DNA from: Chamaelirium japonicum
Taxonomy: Eukaryota > Streptophyta > Magnoliopsida > Liliales > Melanthiaceae
NCBI GenBank assembly: GCA_947650365.1
Contig: OX393551.1
Coordinates: forward strand, 2,190,001 to 2,254,000
Reading direction: 5' to 3'
Length of the DNA stretch: 64,000 nt
Shown: one piece after another, positions 11,164 through 20,652 of the stretch
Position numbering within the stretch: the first letter of the stretch is position 1
Layout: each line of letters starts with the position of its first letter
Notes under the pieces: model-generated
The model's input: only the letters and a program-made list of their open reading frames with translations
Databases searched by the model: none
Told to the model about the DNA's origin: nothing
Position numbers and translations under genes: made by a program

Positions 11164-14100
11164 CTAATCATCAAACAAAGAAGAGTACTGGGACCGCATC
11201 GCTGACTCGAGCTCCCACGTAGCCTCCTCCTCACTACAGTGTTGCCACTGCACCTTCACCATGGGGATGGTCTTTGTACGAAGTACTCGATCTTCTCTAG
11301 CCAAGATCCTAATCGGTCGCTCCTCATAGGACGCGTCTGAACTGAGGGTCAGGTCCTGCCAATCTAACACGTGCGACGGGTCTGGCTCATACCTCCGAAG
11401 CATTGACACGTGAAAGACACCGTGGACGTTAGAGAGCTGCGGGGGCAGTGCCAGACGATATGCCACCTCGCCAACTCTCTCCAAGATCTCGAAAGGACCT
11501 ATGAACCTCGGAGCCAACTTTCCTTTCTTCCCAAATCTGGTGATGCCTCGCCGAGGGGACACCTTTAGGAAGACATGGTCTCCGACAGTAAACTCGAGCG
11601 GGCGTCGACGCACATCTGCGTAGCTCTTCTGTCGACTCTGCGCCGCTCTAAGTCGCTCTCTAATCAGTTGGATTTTCTCAGTCGTCTCCTGGACAAGCTC
11701 TGGCCCCAAGAGACTCCGCTCTCCTACCTCTGCCCAACAAAGAGGTGACCGACATGGCCTCCCGTACAAAGCTTCATAGGGGGCCATGCCGATGCTAGCT
11801 TGGTGACTATTGTTGTAGGCGAACTCTACAAGAGGTAGGTGCTCCTCCCAACTGCCTCCAAAATCTACTGTGCAAGCCCGCAACATATCCTCCAAAATCT
11901 GAATCGTCCTCTCTGACTGGCCATCCGTCTGCGGGTGAAACGCAGTGCTAAAACTGAGCTCCGTCCCCAAAGCTGTCTGCAGGCTCTCCCAAAATCGAGA
12001 TACGAACCGAGGATCTCGATCCGAGACAATGGAAACTGGAACTCCGTGCAGCTTGACAATTTCCCTCACATATAACTTTGCTCGGTCGACAGATGTCATC
12101 GTCGTCCGCACCGGAAGAAAGTGCGCCGACTTCGTCAGTCGGTCCACGATCACCCAAACTGAGTCATGTTTGTTTCGGGTTAGAGGCAACCCCGAAACAA
12201 AATCCATCGTGATGTGCTCCCATTTCCACTCAGCTATTGGAAGCGGCTGTAGCAATCCAGCCGGTCTCTGGTGCTCAGCCTTGACTTGCTGACAAGTCAA
12301 ACATCTAGACACAAAGGCGGCCACGTCACGCTTCATGCCCTTCCACCAGAACTGTCTCCTCAAATCAAGATACATCTTGGTGCCGCCAGGGTGCACCGAG
12401 AATTTGGATCGATGCGCCTCTGACAACACCTCATCTCGAACCTCCTCATCAGCAGGGAGGCACAACCTCCTCCGAAACCTCAGACCTCCATCAGCATCGA
12501 TCGACCAATCCGGGACAGACTCTCCACTGTCGCATCGCACCCTAATCTCCTCCAACTCAGAATCCAGCCTCTGTGCTGCAATCACCTTCTGAAGTAGGCT
12601 AGGCTGCACTCGCATGGTGCACAACACGGTATGAGAGGACTCCCACTGAACCCACAAATCAAAGCCTTCTATCGTGGCCAGAAAGTCCTGTCGATCAGTC
12701 ACCAATCTAGCAAGCTGGCTGCGGGACTTCCGGCTCAAGGCATCTGCAACTACATTCGCTTTACCAGGGTGGTAAAAGAACGAATAGTTGAAATCCTTCA
12801 AGACCTCGATCCATCTCCTCTGACGCATATTCAGATCCTTCTGACTCCCGATGTATCGCAGACTCTTATGGTCGCAATACATGTCGAACTCCTCACCGTA
12901 CAAGTAGTGTCTCCATATCTTCAGGGCGAAAACCACTGCAGCCAACTCCAAGTCATGGGTGGGATAGTTCCTCTCGTGAGTCTTCAATTGCCTGGAGGCA
13001 TAGGCTACTACCCTACCATCCTGCATCAGTACAGCTCCAAGCCCCATCAGTGAGGCATCGGTGAAGACAACATAACCTTTGCCACTGGCCGGAATCGTAA
13101 GCACTGGGGCCGAAGTAAGACGCCTCTTCAACTCTCGGAAGGACTTCTCACAATCTTCCGACCACTCGAACCTGACACCCTTCTTTGTCAGACGGGTGAG
13201 AGGTGCTGCTAGACGAGAAAATCCCTCCACAAAACGTCTGTAATAGCCTGCTAGCCCCAAGAAACTCCTGATCTCAAATACGTTCTTCGGCTGCTCCCAG
13301 TCCATCACGGCCTCTATCTTCGATGGGTCCACGGAGATGCCTTCCTGCGAGACAACGTGTCCGAGAAATTTCACCTCCTGCATCCAAAACTCGCACTTAC
13401 TGAGCTTGGCATACAGTTGGTGGTCTCTGAGGGTCTGCAACACAGCACTCAGGTGCTCTCGATGATCTCCCTCCGTCTTAGAGTAAATGAGAACATCGTC
13501 CACAAATACTACGACGAATCTGTCCAGGAACATGCTGAAGACTCGGTTCATCAGATCCATAAATGCTGCAGGGGCGTTCGTTAGACCGAAGGGCATGACC
13601 AAAAACTCATAGTGCCCATATCGCGTCCGGAACGCCGTCTTCGGAATATCCTCTGCTCTCACGGCCAACTGGTGATATCCGGTCCTCAGGTCGATCTTCG
13701 AGAAATAGCAAGCCCCCTTCAACTGATCAAAAAGGTCCTCAATTCGAGGTAAAGGGTACTTGTTCTTGATCGTTATGCTATTCAGCTTACGATAGTCGAT
13801 ACAAAGCCTCTTCGTCCCATCCTTCTTCTGAGCAAAAAGAACTGGGGCTCCCCAAGGAGACGTGCTGGGACGAATAAAGCCTCTATCGAGTAACTCCTCC
13901 AACTGGGTCTTCAGCTCCTTTAGCTCCGCGGGAGCCATCCTATACGGAGCAACCGAGATCGGTGCTGCTCCCGGTGCGAGATCTATAGCGAACTCAACCT
14001 CTCGGGGTGGAGGCAAGCCTGGAAGCTCGTCTGGGAAGACATCCGGAAATTCACGAACCATCGGTGGTAGCACTACTGGATTCCCATCTTTATCTTTACT

Positions 14101-14544
14101 CGGTAGCTGCGCTAGTAAGCTGAGGGTTATCTGTTGCAGCGGTACCGGGCACAAGATCTTCTGCTTGTCTCCCAAGAAGTAAAAAGCCTCACTCCCCGGA
14201 GGTGAGAATGTGACCTTCTTAGTAAAGCAATCAAGGGTAACGTGATAGGCTGACATCCAATCCATCCCAAGTAGTACGTCCACTCCTCCTAAGTTTAGGA
14301 CAATGAGGTCTGCCGAGAGCTCTCTGTCTCCTATATGAATGATGCAGTCCCGGCAGATCCGGTCCACCTCGGTACTTACCCCGAGCGGTGAAAACACCGA
14401 CAGAGTATGACCCAATGGAACCGACTCCAGTCCCAAAGTCTTGACAAAACTAGGGACGATATAGGAGTGAGTAGACCCGCTATCGAAATGAACGAAAGCA
14501 AGGGTCGAAAAGACAGGAAGGGTACCTAGCGTTATCGGAAACAT
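11164..14544 (-). CDS. Pol polyprotein: protease, reverse transcriptase, RNase H, integrase, chromodomain-like tail
   Basis: 1,126 codons from the first ATG after the gag stops. Protease: active-site DSG at residues 21-23, with a later LLGMDW at 91-96. Reverse transcriptase about 175-410, with [12 protein letters not shown] at 317-328 and the catalytic FVDD at 347-350. RNase H about 485-605, with acidic residues D496, E533, D558 and D601. Integrase zinc finger H711, H718, C748, C751; catalytic D781, D842 and E878 (35 residues between the last two, the usual DD35E spacing); GPF motif at 1016-1018. Residues about 1075-1125 resemble the divergent chromodomain of Tekay/Del elements, which is thought to steer integration to marked chromatin. 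No internal stop or frameshift. The ATG at 14544 may not be used: it lies inside the proposed intron, and the natural exon 2 would begin at 14525. Stop codon TAG at 11166-11164. Confidence 0.95.
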   Translation of the reverse strand: MFPITLGTLPVFSTLAFVHFDSGSTHSYIVPSFVKTLGLESVPLGHTLSVFSPLGVSTEVDRICRDCIIHIGDRELSADLIVLNLGGVDVLLGMDWMSAYHVTLDCFTKKVTFSPPGSEAFYFLGDKQKILCPVPLQQITLSLLAQLPSKDKDGNPVVLPPMVREFPDVFPDELPGLPPPREVEFAIDLAPGAAPISVAPYRMAPAELKELKTQLEELLDRGFIRPSTSPWGAPVLFAQKKDGTKRLCIDYRKLNSITIKNKYPLPRIEDLFDQLKGACYFSKIDLRTGYHQLAVRAEDIPKTAFRTRYGHYEFLVMPFGLTNAPAAFMDLMNRVFSMFLDRFVVVFVDDVLIYSKTEGDHREHLSAVLQTLRDHQLYAKLSKCEFWMQEVKFLGHVVSQEGISVDPSKIEAVMDWEQPKNVFEIRSFLGLAGYYRRFVEGFSRLAAPLTRLTKKGVRFEWSEDCEKSFRELKRRLTSAPVLTIPASGKGYVVFTDASLMGLGAVLMQDGRVVAYASRQLKTHERNYPTHDLELAAVVFALKIWRHYLYGEEFDMYCDHKSLRYIGSQKDLNMRQRRWIEVLKDFNYSFFYHPGKANVVADALSRKSRSQLARLVTDRQDFLATIEGFDLWVQWESSHTVLCTMRVQPSLLQKVIAAQRLDSELEEIRVRCDSGESVPDWSIDADGGLRFRRRLCLPADEEVRDEVLSEAHRSKFSVHPGGTKMYLDLRRQFWWKGMKRDVAAFVSRCLTCQQVKAEHQRPAGLLQPLPIAEWKWEHITMDFVSGLPLTRNKHDSVWVIVDRLTKSAHFLPVRTTMTSVDRAKLYVREIVKLHGVPVSIVSDRDPRFVSRFWESLQTALGTELSFSTAFHPQTDGQSERTIQILEDMLRACTVDFGGSWEEHLPLVEFAYNNSHQASIGMAPYEALYGRPCRSPLCWAEVGERSLLGPELVQETTEKIQLIRERLRAAQSRQKSYADVRRRPLEFTVGDHVFLKVSPRRGITRFGKKGKLAPRFIGPFEILERVGEVAYRLALPPQLSNVHGVFHVSMLRRYEPDPSHVLDWQDLTLSSDASYEERPIRILAREDRVLRTKTIPMVKVQWQHCSEEEATWELESAMRSQYSSLFDD

Positions 14545-14654
14545 GTAAGAAACTAATCTAACTACCGGTTGCTACAAGTTCTAACGAATCAAAACTAATA
14601 GCAAAGACAACTACACCATACGTCTACGAATTGAAATTCTAAGTTCAGGGTTAC
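14526..14654 (-). other. Candidate 129-nt intron joining gag and pol
   Basis: On the minus strand the donor is GAAG|GTAACC (GT at 14654-14653) and the acceptor is CGCTAG|GTACC (AG at 14527-14526). A possible branch motif CTTAC places its A about 21 nt before the acceptor. The 129 nt hold all three in-frame TAG stops between gag and pol (14613-14611, 14583-14581, 14574-14572). The length is divisible by three and both sides are in one frame, so removal would give a single uninterrupted gag-pol frame of 1,511 codons. Unspliced RNA would make Gag only, and spliced RNA Gag-Pol. The signals are visible; splicing itself is inferred. Confidence 0.7.
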
Positions 14655-15828
14655 CTTCGATCGCTCCCCCAGAAGCCTCTGGGTCTTGACCAACTAGCAT
14701 GTACGTCCTTCCCTGAGCCTGGTTGCCTCCTCCGCCCTGACGGGGGAAAGACCTCTGCTGCTGTGCCTGGGGAGGACGCTGCTGTTGCTGAGCTCTCTGT
14801 GGAGGCCTCTGCTGCTGCACAGGTGGTGGCAGCAGAGCAGGCCTCTGGGGTGGAGCTGGTAGGAGTGGCTGCCGACGAAGCTGTGGACAGTTCCACTTCA
14901 GATGCTCAAACGAACCGCACTGAAAACATCCACGCCGCGGCGGTCCAAGAGCTGGAGGACCACGAAAGTTCTGAGGCTGGCGTGGCGGGGGTCGACTCTC
15001 CATAGGCCTAAACCTCTTCTGAGTCGGTGGACCATTGTGACTGCTGCCACTCCGCTTCTCCATGATAGCGCGGGACTCCTTCAACTCCTGCTCTACTGCC
15101 AGGGACCGGTTGACCAATTCCTCATAAGATTGCCCCAAGAAAGGGGTAACCCTACCTCTGATCGCTGGATTCAAGCCATGCTCAAAGCGCAAGGCTCTCC
15201 TACCGTCGGTCGCCACCTGGTGTGGAGCATACCTCGCAAGCTCCGAGAACTTGGCCTCATACTGTGTCACAGTACGAGATCCTTGATAGAGCGCCAGAAA
15301 CTCCATCTCCATCCGGTTCTGCACGGTAACCGGAAAGAACTTCTTCCGAAAGAGTTCCTCAAACTCCTGCCACGTAATCGCTCCTCGATCTGCTGCTCTG
15401 GTGCGCTGGACAGTCTGCCACCAGAAGTCTGCCTCAGCCTCAAACTGGTACGAGGCGAAGGTCACTCTCCTATCATCGGTGATGCCCAACGCGTTCAGTA
15501 TCTTCTCAGTCTGCTGGAACCATCGATCGGCCTCAATGGGGTCTGGCTCACCCTTGAAGCTCGGTGGTCCCATCGCCTTGAAGTCTTTCAGCAATTTCCC
15601 TTGCCGCTCACCCTCAGCCTGCTGACGAGCCTGGGCCTGGGCAAGAGCAGCCTGTGCTAGCTCGGCCTGCTGCTGAGCAGCCATCTGCTGCTGCGCAACA
15701 GCAACCTGCTGCTGCTGGATCATGGTGGCCATCCCCTGGAGTATTTCCATCATCCTCGCCGTGCTATCAGACGCAGAGGACGATCCTGCTCCGTTGCTCG
15801 CACCATTTCCACTCCTAGTACCTGCCAT
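14611..15828 (-). CDS. Gag capsid/nucleocapsid protein
   Basis: 405 codons, starting MAGTRSGN, a typical start for plant chromovirus Gag. Residues 36-70 are glutamine- and alanine-rich and probably coiled. About 95-250 is the retrotransposon Gag (capsid) region, with WFQQTEKI, FWWQTV and FEELFRKKFFP patterns. A single CCHC zinc knuckle is at C301, C304, H309 and C314 (CX2CX4HX4C). Proline/glutamine-rich spacers flank it (275-300 and 320-365). It forms the particle and binds the RNA genome. The last 13 or so residues are probably intron read-through: the candidate donor site is in codon 392. No damage is seen. The start is chosen because it is the first ATG in the frame downstream of the primer site with a good Gag N-terminus. 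Confidence 0.93.
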   Translation of the reverse strand: MAGTRSGNGASNGAGSSSASDSTARMMEILQGMATMIQQQQVAVAQQQMAAQQQAELAQAALAQAQARQQAEGERQGKLLKDFKAMGPPSFKGEPDPIEADRWFQQTEKILNALGITDDRRVTFASYQFEAEADFWWQTVQRTRAADRGAITWQEFEELFRKKFFPVTVQNRMEMEFLALYQGSRTVTQYEAKFSELARYAPHQVATDGRRALRFEHGLNPAIRGRVTPFLGQSYEELVNRSLAVEQELKESRAIMEKRSGSSHNGPPTQKRFRPMESRPPPRQPQNFRGPPALGPPRRGCFQCGSFEHLKWNCPQLRRQPLLPAPPQRPALLPPPVQQQRPPQRAQQQQRPPQAQQQRSFPRQGGGGNQAQGRTYMLVGQDPEASGGAIEGNPELRISIRRRMV

Positions 15829-15934
15829 CTGAAATGAAAAGATAGTCCTAACGTCAACTATCTACTAACCAACTATTTAGACTCTAGACTTAGACTCCTA
15901 ATACTAGAAACAAACCCCTAGGAACATATCCCTA
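15829..15934 (-). other. Short untranslated leader between primer site and gag
   Basis: 106 nt with no structure that I can assign. Its last bases read TATCTTTTCATTTCAG directly before the gag ATG, which looks like a plant 3' splice site with a TTGAC branch-like motif about 30 nt upstream. If used, a leader intron would remove the primer site from that RNA. This is only a sequence resemblance. Confidence 0.5.
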
Positions 15935-15947
15935 GGCTCTGATACCA
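15935..15947 (-). other. Primer binding site for initiator tRNA-Met
   Basis: The minus strand reads TGGTATCAGAGCC, starting two nt (GC) after the end of the 5' LTR. These 13 nt match the standard plant tRNA-iMet primer site for Ty1 and Ty3 elements. The site fixes the 5' end of the element on the right and so the direction of transcription. Confidence 0.95.
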
Positions 15948-15951
15948 GCTG

Positions 15952-15991
15952 TCACGCCCCAGAAATCTGAAGACCGATTCCTGGGGTGTGA
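15952..15991. other. Stem-loop at the LTR end, right copy
   Basis: Same 11-bp stem with one mismatch as at 7741-7780. In element RNA it sits at the end of U5, a few nt from the primer binding site. Confidence 0.6.
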
Positions 15992-17135
15992 GGTGAGAAA
16001 AGGAAAAGGGTTCTGGGTATGGTTACTTAACTATGCCAATTTTAGGATTCTCACTGGGCTCTTTCTACGCTCACACACAAGCAAATGAAAGAAGGGGGAG
16101 AAACAAAAGTTCAGGCTCGACCTTTAAAAGGAGTATCCTTTCAGTACATGCGACCCAACGGGGTCACAACATACTGACAGAATATCCTCTAAAGGAGCAC
16201 GCGGCTCAAGCCTCCGACGGCGAGCCGAGTATCTCACCCGCTCCCGAGCACTCGGTGCATCTGTCTGAAGGTCCTATCTACTGGGCTTGTCGAATTAGGT
16301 CAATTATTCATCTTATATTTTTTGTGGTGATCTAACCTAGGCTTGGGGCCTTGAGGAGAGGCCTACCCAAAGAAAATTCAGCTGGCACATCACCACTTAT
16401 CACACTAACTAACTAATAGAAACTTATTCCAATCCAATTCGATTACATCCGATGAAAAGGTACCACTACTAAGATTGACATAAATAGAAAAAAAAAAAAT
16501 ATAAGCTGCTACTCTACTGACTGCTGGACTCCTACTGCTGCTCCTGTGCCTCAGCTCCTGCAGAAGAGTCTACTCGTGGGAATGAGTAGCCCCCAAAAAT
16601 ACATTTGGGAGATTAGCCAAATAAATGGCTAGTGACAAGCTAACAATCTTAATAACTAACAACGCTCAATTTTTAAGACAAATTATTGATTAACCTAATT
16701 GTCAAGCTATGTTCTCAAACACGACCTATGTGTCCATGCAATTTCTACATTCACATGCAAATCCTACTGTCACTAGGTCATCGTGTATACAGTCATACAA
16801 TTCAAAATTTAATAATCAAACAATTAAGCACTCATACATGAACCCCGGATATTTTGTTCAACCTGCCCCCGGTCGGGCATTACTATCGGGCCTTTTATTT
16901 CGATGTAGAGGGCCAACTCTCTCGCCGTGCATCCACCAACACCATGCACAATTCACCCAGATGATCATAAGGGGTTTCCCGTCTTTCACGGTGGAGCTCT
17001 ACCGCCCAACTTGCTTTACTATGGGGACTTCAACTCCCCGGGACAGGGTTGCTAGGCCAATCCCTACTCGAGGGCACCTCCTATTGGCTTTACCACAACC
17101 CTTGCCCGTGACCCCTAACCTACTTAACTTCGGCT

Positions 17136-17170
17136 GTACGCGCAAGGTGGTTCACGACCCTTGCGCGTAC
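17136..17170. other. 12-bp perfect hairpin in LTR, right copy
   Basis: Copy of the hairpin at 8925-8959. It would be present in genomic RNA within the long R/U5 leader. Confidence 0.8.
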
Positions 17171-18480
17171 GGGGTCTCTACCCTCTAACCAGGTAGATTA
17201 ACAATAATTAACATACACATGGCAATGAAAGTACTAAACAGTGTTTAAACTTTTTCAATGGATTACCCCGGGATTCGCACCCACTCACAACCCAGCATCA
17301 TAATCAAATAAAATAAATCACTCTCACCCAAAATCCATTTACCGGGGTTACCACGCTCACCTCAGGAGGGTGGGTCCCGAAAATTCTTTAATTATTTATT
17401 TATTCAAATTAAGGGAAAATCCTAGTTATGGTGTCCATGCAAACAATAATATTTTATTATTAAATTAATAACTTTTTATGCATGCGTCGCCGGACTCGCG
17501 ACTCCGCATGCAAGGCGGGGTCCACTCGACCACATGCGACGACGTCCGGCGGGACCCGCATGCAGCGTTATGGACACCTACCCTTAATTTTTATATTCAC
17601 ATTATTAATTATTAAAGAAAGCGTGCTGTGTCACCTGGTCGACGTGCACGGACTCCTGTCTCTGGCCTCTGCTCCGTCCACGGCTGGATCGCCCCGGTAC
17701 GAACTGGTAAGTTGCATGCATCCATATGTTACTAATAAGCTAAAAACGGGGATTTCAATTTTAATTGCATGGGGACTGGATGCTGTTATCACCGTGTTAT
17801 AGACACGAAGATCGATATGGTTAAAGGGGGTATTAGTTGGTCTGCCATCAATGGTGGTTGGCTTCTACTGTCTGCATGTCGACGTTAAAGCCGACAGCGG
17901 CCACCACCACAGAGGGAACACGGGATCAAAGGGGTAGGTGGCTGTTAGCACATGGGGCCTAGTCGGACTAGGTCGGGTACCACTTGTTGCATGGCTGCCG
18001 ACAACGAGGCCGTCGGCAGCCATTGCAGCAAGGTGAGAACGAAGGGAGCGGCATGCAATGGATTGGTTCATCGGTAGCTCGGCCACCGGCTACCATGGCC
18101 GCATCGAGGTCCAAAACCACAAGAGGGTTAGAGGTCGGCCGGATTTCTTACAGAAAGAAAACAAAAAAAAAGACAGGGCATAGATTCGATCGGCAGGGTC
18201 GTCGGTCTGATCATCACAAAAGGAGAAAAAAAAAAATAGGGGTTCGTCGGGTTGGTCTCAACATAGCCGGAGAAAAAGAACAGGGGACGGAGAGGGGGCT
18301 GACCTGGTGCAGTCGGGGGTCGTCGACGATGGCTCTTCCTCCAGCTGCTCCTCCCCAGCGCCGGTTGCTCCTCCCTGGTCGGCTGCCGCGCGCCCCAATG
18401 ATCGCAGGGGAGAGGAGGTCGGATGAAAGAGGGAGAGATCGAGAGATGTGAGGGATGGGGTCGGGCTGGGTTTTGGGTTT

Positions 18481-18490
18481 AATTTATATA
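18481..18490 (-). promoter_or_regulatory. Candidate TATA box of the element promoter
   Basis: The minus strand reads TATATAAATT just after a run of 13 C. It is the first good TATA-like motif from the LTR start and has CT-rich tracts 150-290 bp upstream. A second candidate, TATAAAAA, is at about 17588-17595. No start site can be proved from sequence alone. Confidence 0.45.
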
Positions 18491-18503
18491 GGGGGGGGGG
18501 GGG
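18491..18503. repeat. G13 homopolymer in LTR, right copy
   Basis: Equal in length to the run at 10280-10292; C13 in element sense, abutting the TATA-like box. Confidence 0.9.
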
Positions 18504-18646
18504 TGACCTGACGGGATAGAGATGAGAGGGGGGATCGGGATCGAGGCTGACGGGATCGGGGTGATCCGTTGGGGGGAAATCTCCTGGATTTCGGGATGAG
18601 AGGAGATCGGGATGAGATCGGATTGAAATGGGTTTGGGTTTAGGAT

Positions 18647-18767
18647 ATAGAGAGAGAAACGGTTTAGAGAGGGAGAGAGGTAGTCTCAGGTTTGAGAGGA
18701 ACGAGTTGTGCTCGGATTGGGTTTTGGCGTTGAGGAAAGAGAGAGAAAGAGAGATAGAGAGAGAGGG
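18647..18767 (-). promoter_or_regulatory. GA/CT-rich tracts in U3
   Basis: GAGA-rich tracts at 18647-18683 and 18731-18767 (CT-rich in element sense) lie upstream of the TATA-like box, with a shorter one at 18909-18924. CT repeats are common in plant promoters and can bind GAGA-binding (BPC) proteins. The regulatory role is inferred. The same tracts occur at 10436-10556 in the other LTR. Confidence 0.4.
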
Positions 18768-18838
18768 TCTGCTGTTGAGTGGGGTTTGGGATTCGGTTTT
18801 ATTAGTGGAGATGAGAGGGAGAGATGGATGGTTGAGAT

Positions 18839-18892
18839 GGGGTTGGTTGAAAGGGTTGGTTAGGTGGGGTTGGTTGAAAGGGTTGGTTAGGT
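18839..18892. repeat. 27-bp tandem duplication in LTR, right copy
   Basis: Same perfect two-copy repeat as at 10628-10681, inside U3. Confidence 0.9.
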
Positions 18893-18964
18893 GGGGTTTG
18901 GGTTTTAGATAAAGAGAGAGAGAGTGCTGGGTTCGGTTGGGTTGGGATTGGTTTTAGTTTTAAA

Positions 18965-18985
18965 TTTTTTTTTTTTTTTTTTTTT
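18965..18985. repeat. T21 homopolymer in LTR, right copy
   Basis: 21 T on the top strand, same length as at 10754-10774. Confidence 0.9.
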
Positions 18986-19329
18986 CTTTCTCTACTAAAC
19001 AAACATTGCTCGCAATTAAGCAAGGTTCGCTCCCGGGCTCGCATCGCACCGAGACGGGCCGGTGCGCAAACTTCACGAGTCCGACAGACTCGCTAAAAAA
19101 AAAAAACTTGTTACTTTAATTAATTTAAATTATCATCAAAATCATTCCTGTCATGCCTCCAGCGTCGCCTAGCGACCCGGACCCGGGGCCCACTGCCCGG
19201 TCCAACTCAGGTTCAAACACACACTATCGACAGCCATAAATGCGAAACAAAACAATCAATTTAGCAACAAATAAAGAATAATAATAATATAACTGGGCTG
19301 CCCTGAAATTAAACGTACCGGTTATTACA

Positions 19330-19334
19330 GTGCA
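19330..19334. repeat. Target-site duplication, right copy (GTGCA)
   Basis: Matches 7734-7738 exactly. Satellite resumes at once after it, now in forward orientation. Confidence 0.95.
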
Positions 19335-19513
19335 CGATCCATTCTAATTCTTTCGTACGATCCATTCTAATTCTTTCGCACGATCTATTCTAATTCATTC
19401 GTACAATCCATTCTAATTCATTCGTACGATCCATTCTAATTCATTCGCACTATCCATCCAAATTCATTCTCACAAATGTAACCTTTCTAATTCATTTGTA
19501 CGATCCATTCTAA
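19335..19513 (+). repeat. Forward satellite block right of the retrotransposon
   Basis: Forward units begin CGATCCATTCTAATTC right after the duplication, opposite in orientation to the left flank. Turns to reverse at CTAATTAGATACATTTG. Confidence 0.93.
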
Positions 19514-20474
19514 TTAGATACATTTGTGCGAATCAATTAGATTGCCTCGTACGAATGAATTTAAATGGATTGTACGAATGAATTAGAATGGATCGTACGA
19601 ATGAATTAGAATGGATCATGCGAATGAATTAGAATAGATCGTACGAATGAATTAGAATGGATCGTACGAATAAATTAGAATAGATCGTGCGAATGAATTA
19701 GAATGGATCGTACGAATGAATTAGAATGGATCCACCGAATGAATTAGAATGGATCGTACGAATGAATTAGAATGGATTGTACGAATGAATTAGAATGGAT
19801 ACATTCGAGCGAATGAATTAGAATGGATCGTACGAATGAATTAGAATGGATTGTACGAATGAATTAGAATGGATACATTCGAGCGAAAGAATTAGAATGG
19901 ATCGTACGAATGAATTAGAATGGATCATAGGAATGAATTAGAATGGATCGTGCGAATGAATTAGAATGGATCGTGCGAATGAATTAGAATCGATCGTACG
20001 AATGAATTAGAATGGATCGTACGAATGAATTAGATCGTACGAATGAATTAGAATGGATCATGCAAATGAATTAGAATGGATCGTACGAATGAATTAGAAT
20101 GGATCATGCAAATGAATTAGAAAGGTTACATTCGTGAGAATGAATTAGAATGGATCGTACGAATGAATTAGAATGGATCATGCGAATGAATTTGAATGAA
20201 TCGTACGAATGAATTAGAATGGATCGAACGAATGAATTAGAATGGAATGGATTGTATGAATGAATTAGAATGGATACATTCGAGCGAATGAATTAGAATA
20301 GATCGTAAGAATGAATTAGAATGGATCATACGAATGAATTAGAATGGATCGTGCGAATGAATTAGAATGGATTGTAGGAATGAATTAGAATGGATACATT
20401 CGAGCGAATGAATTAGAATGGTTACATTCATACGAACGAATTAGAATGGATCCACCGAATGAATTAGAATGGAT
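19514..20474 (-). repeat. 23-bp satellite array, reverse block
   Basis: Reverse units with 28-bp forms (ATACATTCGAGCG) near 19798, 19868, 20272 and 20393. It contains an 18-bp short unit (GAATTAGATCGTACG) near 20028 and a higher-order block at 20104-20334. Two TGGATCCACCGAATG marker units are at about 19728 and 20448. Confidence 0.94.
20104..20334 (-). repeat. 194-bp higher-order block, reverse copy with insert
   Basis: Diagnostic order is kept (AAAGGTTACATTCGTGAG, ATGCGAATGAATTTGAATG, CGAACGAATG, CATTCGAGCG, AATAGATCGTAAG), with an extra partial unit after GAATTAGAATGGAATGG. Confidence 0.8.
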
Positions 20475-20652
20475 CATTTGTACGATCCATTCTAATTTGT
20501 TCGTATGATCCAATCTAATTCATTCGCATGATCCATTCTAATTCATTCGTACGATCCATTCTAATTCATTCGTACGATCCATTCTAATTCATTCGTATAA
20601 ATGTATCCATTCTAATTAATTCGCTCGAATGTATCCATTCTAATTCATTCGT
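20475..20652 (+). repeat. Small forward satellite island
   Basis: About 180 bp of forward units between reverse blocks; turns at ATTCGTAGGAATGAATT near 20648. Confidence 0.9.

Larger units (their letters stand above)
7739..19329 (-). mobile_element. Full-length Ty3/gypsy LTR retrotransposon, Tekay/Del-like chromovirus
   Basis: An 11,591-bp element with two 3,380-bp LTRs, 5-bp target duplications, a primer binding site, a polypurine tract, and intact gag and pol frames on the minus strand. Domain order is Gag with a zinc knuckle, protease, reverse transcriptase, RNase H, integrase, then a chromodomain-like tail, which is the chromovirus arrangement. Long LTRs and the C-terminal sequence point to the Tekay (Del) lineage; that lineage call is from memory of family features, not a search. 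No env-like frame is seen. Intact catalytic residues and near-identical LTRs suggest a young copy that may be autonomous, provided the stops between gag and pol are bypassed. Confidence 0.95.
15950..19329 (-). repeat. LTR, right copy (5' LTR of the element)
   Basis: 3,380 bp, the promoter-bearing LTR in element sense, running from 19329 to 15950. Its three differences from the left copy (A16795, A17970, T18365) are all transitions with A or T here. In minus-strand order it has a poly-A tract, CT-rich tracts, a TATA-like box near 18490, GC-rich sequence, the 12-bp hairpin and the terminal stem-loop. If transcription starts near 18450, U3 is about 880 nt and R plus U5 about 2.5 kb, a very long leader. 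Confidence 0.97.

Noticed and set aside
14545..14613. Programmed stop read-through or frameshift between gag and pol
   Set aside because: Gag and pol are in the same frame, so no shift is needed, and three separate TAG codons make read-through unlikely. The intron model explains all three at once.
11945..15660. Plus-strand open frames opposite gag and pol (up to 252 codons)
   Set aside because: Shadow frames of the minus-strand polyprotein; no independent coding signal.
15935..15947. tRNA gene fragment
   Set aside because: It is only the 13-nt complement used as primer site, with no clover-leaf sequence around it.
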